Positions 8,629-17,388 of a stretch of DNA of 37,568 nt are shown here, piece after piece. Source of the stretch: Woeseiaceae bacterium (GTDB lineage Bacteria > Pseudomonadota > Gammaproteobacteria > Steroidobacterales > Woeseiaceae). The notes under the pieces are model-generated. The model was not told the DNA's origin. It saw only the letters and a program-made list of their open reading frames with translations, and ran no database searches. The stretch lies in NCBI GenBank assembly GCA_024640345.1, contig JAHEFD010000023.1, forward strand, positions 1 to 37,568. Reading direction: 5' to 3'. The position numbers and the translations under genes are program-made. Every line of letters starts with the position of its first letter. Positions within the stretch are counted from its first letter, which is position 1.

Positions 8629-9432
8629 ATGGAACTCGCAGATTACATCGAGCCGGTTGTTGCACTCGCCCGCCAGGCCGGCGACGCAATTCTCGAAGTT
8701 TACGCCACCGATTTTGATGTACAAGCCAAGGCAGACGAATCGCCGCTGACGCTTGCCGATATGGCATCACACCGTGTGATCGTTTCCGGCCTCCGCTCAC
8801 TCGCCGCGGATTTTCCCGTCATTTCCGAAGAATCCGGCCTGCCGGACTTCGACGAGCGCCATCAATGGAGCCGCTACTGGCTGATCGACCCGCTTGACGG
8901 CACCAAGGAGTTCGTCAAGCGAAACGGTGAATTCACGGTCAACATCGCCCTGATCGACAATCACCGACCGGTGCTGGGGGTTGTGCACGTCCCGGTGACA
9001 AACAAGACCTATACTGGCTGCGCGGGCATTGGTGCCGCGGTGAGAGTCAATAACGAGGCGCCGCAGACGATCCAGGTATCACAGCACAGCACGAGGCCGG
9101 TACGGGTCGTCGGGAGCCGGTCACACCGGGGGTCGAGTCTGGATGCCTTCTTCGAGGCAATCGGGGACGTCGAGATGTTGCCAATGGGCAGCTCGCTCAA
9201 ATTCTGCGTCGTGGCCGAGGGTAATGCCGACATCTATCCACGTCTCGGGCCAACATCTGAATGGGACACGGCTGCCGCACAAGCCGTCGTAGAGCAGGCA
9301 GGCGGCGCGGTTCTTCGCCTGGATGGTACTCCGCTTGCTTACAACACCAAATCCGACATCCTCAACCCCCACTTCCTGGTGCAGGGACCACAGGATAGAA
9401 ACTGGGTAGGGCTGCTCGACGAGATATCCTAA
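8629..9432 (+). CDS. cysQ: 3'(2'),5'-bisphosphate nucleotidase CysQ
   Basis: A 267-residue member of the inositol monophosphatase superfamily. CysQ removes the 3' phosphate from PAP, the by-product of sulfate assimilation, with Mg2+. The metal-binding motifs are ISEESG (Glu67-Glu68), WLIDPLDGTKEF (Asp87, Asp90) and TSEWDTAAAQAVVEQAGG near the C-terminus; DPLDGTKEF is typical of CysQ rather than of SuhB. I choose the ATG at 8629, preceded by CAGGA, because the longer open frame would run into the divergent yrfG gene. An ATG at 8581 in the same frame is an alternative. No sulfate assimilation genes lie next to it here. Confidence 0.92.
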   Translation: MELADYIEPVVALARQAGDAILEVYATDFDVQAKADESPLTLADMASHRVIVSGLRSLAADFPVISEESGLPDFDERHQWSRYWLIDPLDGTKEFVKRNGEFTVNIALIDNHRPVLGVVHVPVTNKTYTGCAGIGAAVRVNNEAPQTIQVSQHSTRPVRVVGSRSHRGSSLDAFFEAIGDVEMLPMGSSLKFCVVAEGNADIYPRLGPTSEWDTAAAQAVVEQAGGAVLRLDGTPLAYNTKSDILNPHFLVQGPQDRNWVGLLDEIS

Positions 9433-9511
9433 TTCAGTGTCGAAGTGAGTTAATATTGTTCGTTCAATTTTGCAATTTAATGTCCAGGACAATCCGCCCG
9501 GTTTGTAATCG

Positions 9512-9727
9512 ATGAGCGACAAAGTAGATACAGAATCCTTCAAACAATTCGAAAGGCTGAGGGAATTGCGCGTCGATCATCGGGACCTCGACTACCTGAT
9601 AGACGCACTTTCCCACGATCCGCTCGTCGACCAGTTACGCATGCGCCGCCTCAAGAAGCGCCGGTTGATCCTCAAAGACATGATTTCGCAGCTGGAAAGC
9701 GAACTTATCCCGGACATGGACGCCTGA
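9512..9727 (+). CDS. DUF465 (YdcH-like) small coiled-coil protein
   Basis: A 71-residue charged helical protein with the DUF465 pattern HRDLDYLIDAL, then LRMRRLKKRRLILKDMISQLE. The family is widespread in proteobacteria and has no agreed function. No clear ribosome binding site precedes the ATG. The 79-bp gap after cysQ is AT-rich (TTAATATTG) and may hold a promoter, but the gene could also be cotranscribed with cysQ. Its TGA directly abuts the TGA of the convergent cusA, so the two stops form TGATCA. Confidence 0.85.
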   Translation: MSDKVDTESFKQFERLRELRVDHRDLDYLIDALSHDPLVDQLRMRRLKKRRLILKDMISQLESELIPDMDA

Positions 9728-12700
9728 TCAGACCGGTTCCTGATCTCCTGGCGCGGCAAATGTTCTGCCATGCCAAAGCAAAAACAGCGCCGGAATCAGG
9801 ACGAGCGCCAGGATCGTAGCGCTCACCATGCCACCAACCATGGGTGCCGCGATTCGTCTCATGACCTCCGACCCCGTGCCACTGCCCAGCATAATGGGAA
9901 GCAACCCGGCGATAATGGCGGCCACGGTCATGATGATCGGGCGCACACGAAGCACCGCGCCGTCGACAACGGCCTGGCGGATGTCATCCAGCGTCACTGG
10001 CCTTCCCTCTGCATCTGCGGTTGCCCTGTGATGTTCATTCGCCTGGTTTAGATACACCAGCATGATGACTCCAATTTCAACGGCGACGCCGGCAAGTGCA
10101 ATAAAACCAACTCCCACGGCAACCGATAATTCGTAACCCAGCAGGTACAGGAGCCAGAATCCACCAACGAGCGCCATCGGCAAAGTCCCAATGATTATCG
10201 CAACCTCCGTAAACCGACGAAAATTGATAAAGAGAAGCAGGATGATGATTGCCAGCGTAATCGGCCCGACAAGCGCCAACCGCTCTTTCGCGCGAACCAT
10301 GTACTCATATTGACCCGACCACGCGAGTGAGTAGCCGGGGGGCAAGTCAACCTGGTCAGCTACGGCCCGTTCTGCATCTGCTACATATGAGCCCAGATCA
10401 CGGTCGGCAATATCGATATAGGTCCAGCCGTTAATACGAGCATTTTCACTCTTGATGAGTGGCGGACCATCAGTGACCCTCACGTCCGCAACGTCGGCCA
10501 GCGCAATCCGCGCGCCCTGCGGCGTGACGATTGGCAGAAGCTTCAACTGTTCAACAGAATCCCGGAATCGTTGCGGATAGCGAAGGTTAACCGGATAGCG
10601 CTCAAGACCCTCGACAGTCTGTGTGACGTTCACGCCGCCCACGGCAGTGCGCACGATATCCTGAACGTCGCTGATGTTCAGTCCGAAGCGCGACGCGCGC
10701 TGCCGATCGATATCAACATCGACATAGCGCCCTCCCGCGACTCTCTCCGAGTAAACCGATGCAGTACCCGGCACGTCGGCAAGGATGCGCTCGAGGTTAC
10801 GACCAATTCTTTCAATGACAGCGAGATCAGGACCCGCAACTTTTATGCCGACGGGTGTCTTGATACCGGTGGCGAGCATATCGATGCGTGTCTTGATCGG
10901 CATGACCCAGGCATTGGTAAGACCCGGATACCTGACGATTCGATCCAGTTCGGCGCGCAGCAGCTCCGGCGTCATGCCTTCGCGCCATTCCTCTCGCGGT
11001 CTTAACTGGATTACCGTTTCGATCATCGTCAGCGGAGCCGGGTCAGTTGCCGTATCTGCCCGACCGATTTTTCCGAACACCTTGCTGACCTCGGGGACGG
11101 TTCGAATCAGCTTGTCGGTATGCTGAAGAATTTCCCGTGCCTTATCGATCGACACGCCCGGATAGGTGGTCGGCATGTACATGAGGTCGCCCTCGTCCAG
11201 TGGTGGCATGAACTCGGACCCCAGTTGCGTTGCTGGCCAAAGACCAACCAGCAGGACGATCGCCGCGCCCGCGACAGTCGCCCTGGGAAATCGTATGACG
11301 CCCCGGATAACGGGTCGGTAAGCGGCAATCAGCGCACGATTGACCGGATTCCTGCCCTCGGGTGTCACCTTGCCGCGAATGAAATAGCCCATAAGAACGG
11401 GGACCAGCGTGACGGAGAGTCCCGCGGCGGCTGCCATTGCGTAGGTTTTGGTAAACGCCAGCGGTGCGAAAAGTCGTCCTTCCTGCGCCTCGAGCGTAAA
11501 CACCGGCAAGAAACTCAGCGTAATGATCAGTAACGAGAAGAATAGCGGCGGGCCGACTTCGCTGGCCGCAGCACCGACAATCCGCCACCGGTTTTCGTTT
11601 GTCAGCGCCTCCTTCTCAATATGCTTATGAAGGTTTTCTATCATCACAATCGCGGCGTCAACCATCGCGCCTATTGCTATTGCGATTCCGCCGAGTGACA
11701 TGATGTTGGCATTTATTCCCTGCACCCTCATCGTAATAAACGCGATCAGTATGCCTATCGGCAAACTCACAACAATCACCAGCGAGGAGCGCAGGTGAAA
11801 CAGAAAGACAGCACAGACCAGCGCCACAACCAGGAATTCCTCGATGAGTTTTCCCTGCAATGTTTCAACGGCTCGATCAATCAGTGACGAACGGTCATAC
11901 GTCGTCACGATCTCGACTCCGTCGGGAAGGCTCTGCTGCAATTCGCTGAGACGCGCTTTCACCGCTTCGATGGTCTTCGATGCGTTCTCTCCCCAGCGCA
12001 TCACTACGACGCCACCGACGACCTCACCGTCGCCATCGAGTTCCGCTATGCCCCTGCGCATCTGCGGGCCGAGCCGGATGTCGGCCAGGTCGGACAACAC
12101 AATGGGTGTACCAATTCCGCTCACACCCAGCGGAATCTGTGACAGATCGTCGATATTCTGCAGGTAGCCAAACGCACGAACCATGTACTCGGCCTCGCCC
12201 ATTTCGATGACCGATGCCCCGGCCTCCTGGTTGCCTGCCTGAATCGCACGTCGAACTTCCGCCAACGTAATATCGAACGCGCGCATCTTGTCGGGATCAA
12301 CAACAACCTGGTATTGCTTGACCATGCCGCCAATAGTGGCCACTTCAGCGACACCGGGCACGGTTTGTAATTCGTACTTCAGAAACCAGTCCTGGATGCT
12401 CCGCAGCTGCGACAGATCATGCTGGCCCGTTCTGTCGACTAACGCATATTCGAAGACCCAGCCAACGCCGGTGGCATCCGGCCCGAGCATCGGTTTCGCG
12501 TTATCCGGAAGCTGGCCGGCAACCTGGCTCAGGTACTCGAGGACACGCGATCGGGCCCAATAGAGATCGGTACCGTCTGCGAAAATGATATAGACGAACG
12601 AGTCACCAAAAAACGAGTACCCGCGAACCGTGACAGCTTTCGGTACAGACAACATCGCGGTCGATAGCGGATAGGTAACCTGGTCCTCGACAACCTGTGG

Positions 12701-12871
12701 AGATTGCCCTGGAAACGAAGTCTTGATGATGACCTGCACATCGGAGAGATCGGGCAACGCATCTATTGGCGTCTCTCGCACAGCGTAAAGCCCGAGAACG
12801 ACAAGAAGCCCGCTCACCAGCAGCACCAACACCCGGTTCCTGATTGACCAGACGATAAGGCCGGCGATCAT
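9728..12871 (-). CDS. cusA: CusA-type copper/silver efflux RND pump
   Basis: Inner-membrane proton-driven pump of 1047 residues, full length for the heavy-metal RND (HME) family. The proton relay Asp lies in GAMVDAAIVMIEN (Asp405). The three methionines that bind Cu(I)/Ag(I) in E. coli CusA appear conserved: Met566 in MYMPTTYPG, Met616 in PLTMIETVIQ and Met665 in RIDMLATGIK. This supports monovalent copper or silver rather than zinc, cobalt or nickel. The N-terminal SIRNRVLVLL and TPIDALPDLSDVQV segments are typical. It is the last gene of the operon; its ATG overlaps the cusB stop by 4 bp (ATGA). Confidence 0.95.
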   Translation of the reverse strand: MIAGLIVWSIRNRVLVLLVSGLLVVLGLYAVRETPIDALPDLSDVQVIIKTSFPGQSPQVVEDQVTYPLSTAMLSVPKAVTVRGYSFFGDSFVYIIFADGTDLYWARSRVLEYLSQVAGQLPDNAKPMLGPDATGVGWVFEYALVDRTGQHDLSQLRSIQDWFLKYELQTVPGVAEVATIGGMVKQYQVVVDPDKMRAFDITLAEVRRAIQAGNQEAGASVIEMGEAEYMVRAFGYLQNIDDLSQIPLGVSGIGTPIVLSDLADIRLGPQMRRGIAELDGDGEVVGGVVVMRWGENASKTIEAVKARLSELQQSLPDGVEIVTTYDRSSLIDRAVETLQGKLIEEFLVVALVCAVFLFHLRSSLVIVVSLPIGILIAFITMRVQGINANIMSLGGIAIAIGAMVDAAIVMIENLHKHIEKEALTNENRWRIVGAAASEVGPPLFFSLLIITLSFLPVFTLEAQEGRLFAPLAFTKTYAMAAAAGLSVTLVPVLMGYFIRGKVTPEGRNPVNRALIAAYRPVIRGVIRFPRATVAGAAIVLLVGLWPATQLGSEFMPPLDEGDLMYMPTTYPGVSIDKAREILQHTDKLIRTVPEVSKVFGKIGRADTATDPAPLTMIETVIQLRPREEWREGMTPELLRAELDRIVRYPGLTNAWVMPIKTRIDMLATGIKTPVGIKVAGPDLAVIERIGRNLERILADVPGTASVYSERVAGGRYVDVDIDRQRASRFGLNISDVQDIVRTAVGGVNVTQTVEGLERYPVNLRYPQRFRDSVEQLKLLPIVTPQGARIALADVADVRVTDGPPLIKSENARINGWTYIDIADRDLGSYVADAERAVADQVDLPPGYSLAWSGQYEYMVRAKERLALVGPITLAIIILLLFINFRRFTEVAIIIGTLPMALVGGFWLLYLLGYELSVAVGVGFIALAGVAVEIGVIMLVYLNQANEHHRATADAEGRPVTLDDIRQAVVDGAVLRVRPIIMTVAAIIAGLLPIMLGSGTGSEVMRRIAAPMVGGMVSATILALVLIPALFLLWHGRTFAAPGDQEPV

Positions 12872-14481
12872 TCGTCCATCTCCATGTCATGACCCGAGTG
12901 ATCTGTCTGCGGTTCCTCGCCGGGCTTCATGTCATGACCCGAGTGATCTGTCTGCGGTTCCTCGCCGGGCTTCATGTCATGATCGTTTTGCTCCATTGAC
13001 CCCGATTCGTTTTCGGCAGGCATTTTGGGCCCGGTCCCCGGCAGGATTTCAATGATCCGATGGCGGCCATCAGCAAATTTTTCGATCACGACATCCACGG
13101 ACTGACCATCCTGCAAGCCCTGAATCAATGATGAATCGGCGACATCGAACAACATCGTCATGGCAGGCCATGACCACTCGGGAACGGAATCGTGCTGCAG
13201 TGTAATTTTTGATTCTGCAACGTCAGTACCTCGAACTACCGCGCCGATTTGTACGCGCCTTGGTAATTCGACTGACGAATCCTCATCCATACGTGACAGC
13301 GCTGATTCAATGTTGGACTCCGAGTCGATCAAAAACTGACCGGAAGTAACGATCAGGTCGCCTTCGGCAACGCCCGCTCGAATCTCCACCCGATCTCCCG
13401 ACTCGATGCCGATATCGACTGGCTGTGCCCGGAATCTCCCTTTTCCGAGTGCCTTCACGACACGGTTAACCACGCCGCCGCGAATGAGCGCCTCGCGCGG
13501 CACGTGCACGACAGGATCGGTTTCCGAACCAAATATGCTGATACGGGCGAACATATTTGGTCGCAGTGCGTGCGATTCGTTGTCGAAGCGCAGCCTGACT
13601 TTGAGTGTGCGTGTCGTTGGATCGAGTGCCGGGTAAATGTAGTCGACGGTGCCCTGCCAGCTCTGGCCCGGCAAATAATCGAGCTCCACTTCGGCCTGTT
13701 GACCGGGCCGGATCCAGGCGGCCTGGCGTTCGAAAACCTCCACCAGCACCCAGACGGGATCAAGCCGGGCCAGTGACATGATCTCTGTTGACGGTGTGAC
13801 GTAGATGCCTTCGCGAACGCCCAGTTCAGCTGCGTAGCCGTCCGACTCCGCAAATACCCTGACCAGTCGGTTGGCCTTGCGTTGCTGCTCAAGTCGCTCG
13901 ATTTCACTGCCCGCGACGCCAAGGGACCGCAAACGCTCGCGCGACGCGCCGATAAGCACCGAGTTGCCGCCGCTCAAGGCAGCCAGGTATTCCTGCTGCG
14001 CATTGACCAGTGTGGGCGAATAGAGCTCGAACAACAGTTGCCCGCTGCTGACCGGATCGCCTGCGGCCTTGACCGCCAGCATTTCGATCCAGCCGTCAAC
14101 GCGACTATGAATGTGCTGCAACGTATCTTCGTCATAACTGACGTAGCCCACTGTCTCGACCCGGCGTGCCAGGGGGCCACGCTCGGCCGGCACCGTTCTT
14201 ACGCCGAGATTATTAACGACGAGAGGATCGATCGACACAATTGCCGGATCACTTTCAGCAGCTTCATCCGCGTACACCGGCACAAGATCCATTCCCATCG
14301 GAGACTTTCCCGGCTCATTGCGTCGAAAATCCGGATCCATTGGCGCAACCCAGTAGAGTATTGGCCGCTCGACGGGGACCGCAGTTTCTGCGTTACTCCC
14401 AGGTGGAAACGATCGCCCGACCAGGACACCAATCGCAACCGCGGCAATTATCGCGGCAGTGGTCCACAGTTTTTTATTCAT
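12868..14481 (-). CDS. cusB: CusB-type periplasmic adaptor with CusF-like domain and His/Met-rich tail
   Basis: Membrane-fusion subunit linking CusA to the outer-membrane channel. Its 537 residues exceed the roughly 400 of E. coli CusB because extra metal-binding parts are present. Order: N-terminal anchor (5-22); heavy-metal binding segment YWVAPMDPDFRRNEPGKSPMGMDL at about 43-66; lipoyl/hairpin and barrel region (about 105-390); a CusF-like domain (about 411-480) with His430, Trp438, Met441 and Met443 in the H-x7-WPxMTM arrangement of CusF; then a tail from about 496 rich in His, Asp and Met, containing two identical 15-residue repeats (HDMKPGEEPQTDHSG). The fused CusF-like domain probably replaces a separate metallochaperone. 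Start and stop overlap the neighbours by 4 bp each. Confidence 0.95.
   Translation of the reverse strand: MNKKLWTTAAIIAAVAIGVLVGRSFPPGSNAETAVPVERPILYWVAPMDPDFRRNEPGKSPMGMDLVPVYADEAAESDPAIVSIDPLVVNNLGVRTVPAERGPLARRVETVGYVSYDEDTLQHIHSRVDGWIEMLAVKAAGDPVSSGQLLFELYSPTLVNAQQEYLAALSGGNSVLIGASRERLRSLGVAGSEIERLEQQRKANRLVRVFAESDGYAAELGVREGIYVTPSTEIMSLARLDPVWVLVEVFERQAAWIRPGQQAEVELDYLPGQSWQGTVDYIYPALDPTTRTLKVRLRFDNESHALRPNMFARISIFGSETDPVVHVPREALIRGGVVNRVVKALGKGRFRAQPVDIGIESGDRVEIRAGVAEGDLIVTSGQFLIDSESNIESALSRMDEDSSVELPRRVQIGAVVRGTDVAESKITLQHDSVPEWSWPAMTMLFDVADSSLIQGLQDGQSVDVVIEKFADGRHRIIEILPGTGPKMPAENESGSMEQNDHDMKPGEEPQTDHSGHDMKPGEEPQTDHSGHDMEMDE
12883..12982. repeat. Exact 45-bp tandem repeat coding for the cusB tail
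   Basis: Two perfect 45-bp units, 12883-12927 and 12928-12972, followed by the first 10 bases of a third. The unit is a multiple of three and adds 15 residues with two His, one Met and several acidic residues per copy. The lack of any base difference between copies points to recent duplication. Confidence 0.95.
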
Positions 14482-15803
14482 TGGAGAATTCCTCCGAGAT
14501 CAGCAATAACGGCATAGCTCTTCGCACGTTCAACCTGCAGGCGTGTGTATTCCACCTTTGAATTGGTGTCGTCGATATAGGCTCGCATGACGTCAGCAAA
14601 ATCTGCTGCATCACTTTGATAGGCAACCAGTGAAGCCTGTGCACTGTCGCTCGCCTGCCGCAAAATCTGCTTTTCGTACAGATCAATACGTCGTGATAGC
14701 TCACGCCACTGGACATACTCTGCTTCCAGCTGGCTATCAAGGCGTCGCAACAGCTCTTCTCTCGAGGCCGAGACAGCACGGCGCTCACTCAATGCGGCAG
14801 CCAGTTTGCGGTCCTGCCGATTTTTTCGGAAAAACGGCATATCCATCGTCACCGAAAGACTGATGAAATCCGAACGCGGATCACCATTGGACAATGTCCC
14901 GTCACGATGGCCATAGCCGAGGTCCATTGCCCAACCGGGCTTGAATCGCTCCTCAGCGAGATCGACGTTGGCCTTCGACGCGTCAACGCGCGCTTCAGCT
15001 GCTTTCAGCGCGGGATGTTGCAAAAGATTGCCATGCAGTAATTCCAGCGCCGGAACCTGAGTCCAGCCAGGCAGCCTGTCGGCTACCGGTCGATTCGATG
15101 CACTACCAATCCATTGGGACAGTGAAGCGATCGATTTCGCATGGCGACTCCCGATATCGATAAGCCTGTCATCGATGCGGCTTAGCTCCAGCTCCGCCCG
15201 AAGGAGGTCCTGCTGGTTTTTTCGGCCAACTGAATACATGTCGCGCGTGACTGTCAGAAGATCCTCGAAAAACGGCCGCGACTGATCGACAATAACCTGT
15301 GTCCGCTGCCAGTAGAATGTCTCGAGCCAGGCGCGCCGAACGGCACTGCGTACCTCGCGCGCACGACCGTCAGCGCTCTCTCTCATCTCCAGCGCCAGTG
15401 AATCAAATCGGTGCGCACTGAGCTCACGAGTCTTCCCGGGAGGAAAGGATTGCCGGAATCCAAGCTGCGCCTGCGTCATGCCCTCGGTTGAAAATCCGCC
15501 GGACTCCAGCGGATAGTTGGCCAACCCGATACGCATCGTGGGGTCCGGCAATTGGCCAGCGGCCGTCGACTCCGCATCGAGAGCCTCTGCACGGGCCAGC
15601 AATGCAGACTGTCCCGGCTCCATTTCGAGGGCAAGTCGCTCAGCTTCTGCCAGCGTCAGGGGAATAGCCTGCCCTGCCGCGGCACCAGATATGAACAGAA
15701 CAAGAAACAGCAACAAGGCACGATAGCGACCCGGCATCACCGGACCGCAAATTTTACGGTACTTGTTATTTCGACGGGGCTGCTGCCCCCAAATAGACAA
15801 CAT
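14478..15803 (-). CDS. TolC-family outer-membrane channel of the Cus-like operon
   Basis: A 441-residue outer-membrane efflux protein (CusC-like role). The start ATG (or the TTG just before it) follows AAGGAG at 8 or 5 bases. The first 22 or so residues are basic, then a signal peptide (ALLLFLVLFISGAAAGQA) follows; an internal ATG at 15735-15737 would give a more standard signal sequence but has a poor ribosome binding site. No lipobox Cys is seen, unlike E. coli CusC. The two repeated halves, LTLAEAERLALEMEPGQSALLARAEAL and HPALKAAEARVDASKANVDLAEERFKPGW, are typical of TolC-type helices. It overlaps cusB by 4 bp, so the channel and pump are probably made together. Confidence 0.92.
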   Translation of the reverse strand: MLSIWGQQPRRNNKYRKICGPVMPGRYRALLLFLVLFISGAAAGQAIPLTLAEAERLALEMEPGQSALLARAEALDAESTAAGQLPDPTMRIGLANYPLESGGFSTEGMTQAQLGFRQSFPPGKTRELSAHRFDSLALEMRESADGRAREVRSAVRRAWLETFYWQRTQVIVDQSRPFFEDLLTVTRDMYSVGRKNQQDLLRAELELSRIDDRLIDIGSRHAKSIASLSQWIGSASNRPVADRLPGWTQVPALELLHGNLLQHPALKAAEARVDASKANVDLAEERFKPGWAMDLGYGHRDGTLSNGDPRSDFISLSVTMDMPFFRKNRQDRKLAAALSERRAVSASREELLRRLDSQLEAEYVQWRELSRRIDLYEKQILRQASDSAQASLVAYQSDAADFADVMRAYIDDTNSKVEYTRLQVERAKSYAVIADLGGILQ

Positions 15804-15856
15804 CAAACGATCTCCTTCTTCGGTATTCGAGAAAACGAATTACGAAAGAAAGATCG

Positions 15857-16345
15857 CTATTTCAAAAATACGCAGTAACGCAGTCTGGAGGATGGACCAT
15901 TGGCAAACCTGGGACTTACACAGGCAGGCGGTGCAAAAGAGGAGTCTGGTCTGAAAGACCTTTCGATGGGCGGCCCTTGTGAAATTGCGAACATGCCCGG
16001 GGTATATTTGAGTTTGAACTCGAGTTGCCGGGAATCGACGCTGGCGCTCGAGGAATCATCGCAATCCGCCGCCTGGATTGTCGCGCAGGCACTTTGATGA
16101 CCGCCCGCACCCGCCGGTGGACAATGCCCGCAATTACTGCCACCTCCCTGGGCCGCATCGGGATCATCCTGGTGCATGCCGTGACCGGCATGGGCAGACT
16201 GGGCCGCCGGTTCTGCGGCCAGCTCGATGGCCATCATGCAGGGTTGAGCAGCAGCATTCAGCCACCCAAACACAAACGCCCCGAGGACGATTCGACCCCA
16301 CGTCGTTACAAGCGTTTGATTTTTAGCAGCTTTCGTCAAAATCAC
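15857..16345 (-). CDS. Cys/His-rich secreted protein leading the copper efflux operon
   Basis: A 162-residue protein of no family I can name firmly. Residues about 15-33 form a signal peptide or anchor (IVLGAFVFGWLNAAAQ). The mature part has likely metal ligands: HAGHGMHQDD (52-60), NCGHC (71-75), further Cys at 36, 87, 95, 142 and 158, and many His. It starts with GTG after GAGG and lies 53 bp before the TolC-type gene on the same strand, right behind a promoter candidate. Small secreted copper-related proteins commonly lead such operons, so a periplasmic metal-binding or sensing role is a reasonable inference. Only the composition and position support it. Confidence 0.75.
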   Translation of the reverse strand: MILTKAAKNQTLVTTWGRIVLGAFVFGWLNAAAQPCMMAIELAAEPAAQSAHAGHGMHQDDPDAAQGGGSNCGHCPPAGAGGHQSACATIQAADCDDSSSASVDSRQLEFKLKYTPGMFAISQGPPIERSFRPDSSFAPPACVSPRFANGPSSRLRYCVFLK

Positions 16346-16360
16346 CCATCCTCAGGTGTC

Positions 16361-16389
16361 ACAGTAGAGAGTTTAGACGCTGCTGGCAA
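16361..16389 (-). promoter_or_regulatory. Promoter candidate of the Cus-like operon
   Basis: On the minus strand TTGCCA (16384-16389) and TACTGT (16361-16366) are separated by exactly 17 bp. The predicted transcript starts only about 10 bases before the GTG at 16345, leaving just enough room for the GAGG ribosome binding site. I see no clear CueR-type or CusR-type operator in it. Confidence 0.5.
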
Positions 16390-16476
16390 GACAGGTAACT
16401 ACCCAGGTCACAATATCCGGCGGCTGGATCTCCGAGGAGGTGATGAGCAAAGAGCCTGCAGGTGATACCCGCTCCG

Positions 16477-17388
16477 TCAGTCGAGATGAGCGCCGATATG
16501 TTTTTCGCCGCGTTCGCTGGCCAGCGCAACCTGTTTCCGTCGTTCCTCGAGTCGCTCAGCACGTTCTTCCTCAAGCGTATCAATACATTTAGGGCAGGAC
16601 ACGCCTTCCCTGTAGGCGGGTGACTCCATTTCGGCGGAACTCAATGGTCGTCGACAGGCATGGCATTGCACATAGCCGCCTTCGGCCCTGTCACGATCTA
16701 CCGCCACCCTGGTGTCGAACACGAAGCATTCTCCCTCCCAGAGGTTCTTGTCGTCGGGAACATCCTCAAGGTATTTGAGGATCCCGCCCTGCAGGTGATA
16801 GACATTGCTGAAGCCGAGTTCCAGCATCAGCGCGGTAGCCTTCTCACAGCGAATGCCCCCGGTGCAAAACATCGCGAGCGGCCGGTTTCGATCCGTTTCA
16901 CACAGCTTTTCCGCGTAGTCGGGAAACTCGCGGAAACTGTCGGTTTGCGGATCGACGGCATTGCGGAACGTGCCGACCTCAAATTCATACTGGTTACGCG
17001 TATCAATGACCAGGGTTTCCGGATCGCTGATCAGCGCATTCCACTCATCTACGCCTACATGCTTGCCGGTCTTCCGGTCCGGCCGAATGTCCGGTCGCCC
17101 GAGCGTGACGATTTCCTTTTTTACTTTGACCCGCATGCGCCTGAAAGGCGCCTCATCAGCCTCGGTCCATCGACCCTCAAGGGGCTCGGCCAGCGACAAG
17201 GCGTCGTGCAACCAGTCAAATATCGACTGCACGGCGTCCGTCGTTCCGGCAAGCGTACCGTTCACTCCCTCGTTTGCGACGAGTACGGTGCCAAGGAGAC
17301 CGGCACGCTCGCAAAGCGTCTTCAGCCGACCCCGAAGTCTTTTCGGGTCATCAATATCGGTGAAACGATAAAAAGAGACGACTTTCAT
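16477..17388 (-). CDS. trhO: tRNA uridine-34 hydroxylase TrhO (YceA), rhodanese family
   Basis: A 303-residue cytosolic enzyme that makes 5-hydroxyuridine at the wobble position of some tRNAs. The N-terminal domain (FYRFTDIDDP, ANEGVNGTLAGT) is typical of YceA; the rhodanese domain holds the catalytic loop CTGGIRCEKA with Cys175; the C-terminal end has a four-cysteine pattern CHAC-x-CPKC that may bind zinc. The length is shorter than the 350 residues of E. coli YceA. The ATG overlaps the plsB stop (ATGA), so it is probably the second gene of a plsB-trhO unit. The 131-bp gap after it holds the promoter of the Cus-like operon. Confidence 0.93.
   Translation of the reverse strand: MKVVSFYRFTDIDDPKRLRGRLKTLCERAGLLGTVLVANEGVNGTLAGTTDAVQSIFDWLHDALSLAEPLEGRWTEADEAPFRRMRVKVKKEIVTLGRPDIRPDRKTGKHVGVDEWNALISDPETLVIDTRNQYEFEVGTFRNAVDPQTDSFREFPDYAEKLCETDRNRPLAMFCTGGIRCEKATALMLELGFSNVYHLQGGILKYLEDVPDDKNLWEGECFVFDTRVAVDRDRAEGGYVQCHACRRPLSSAEMESPAYREGVSCPKCIDTLEEERAERLEERRKQVALASERGEKHIGAHLD

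Noticed and set aside
12883-12982. CRISPR-like or mobile repeat
   Set aside because: The copies are adjacent with no spacers, the unit is 45 bp and in frame inside cusB, so it is a coding tandem repeat.
16350-16476. CueR-type operator in front of the copper operon
   Set aside because: The promoter candidate has a normal 17-bp spacer and no clear dyad between the boxes; MerR-family promoters have 19-20 bp spacers.
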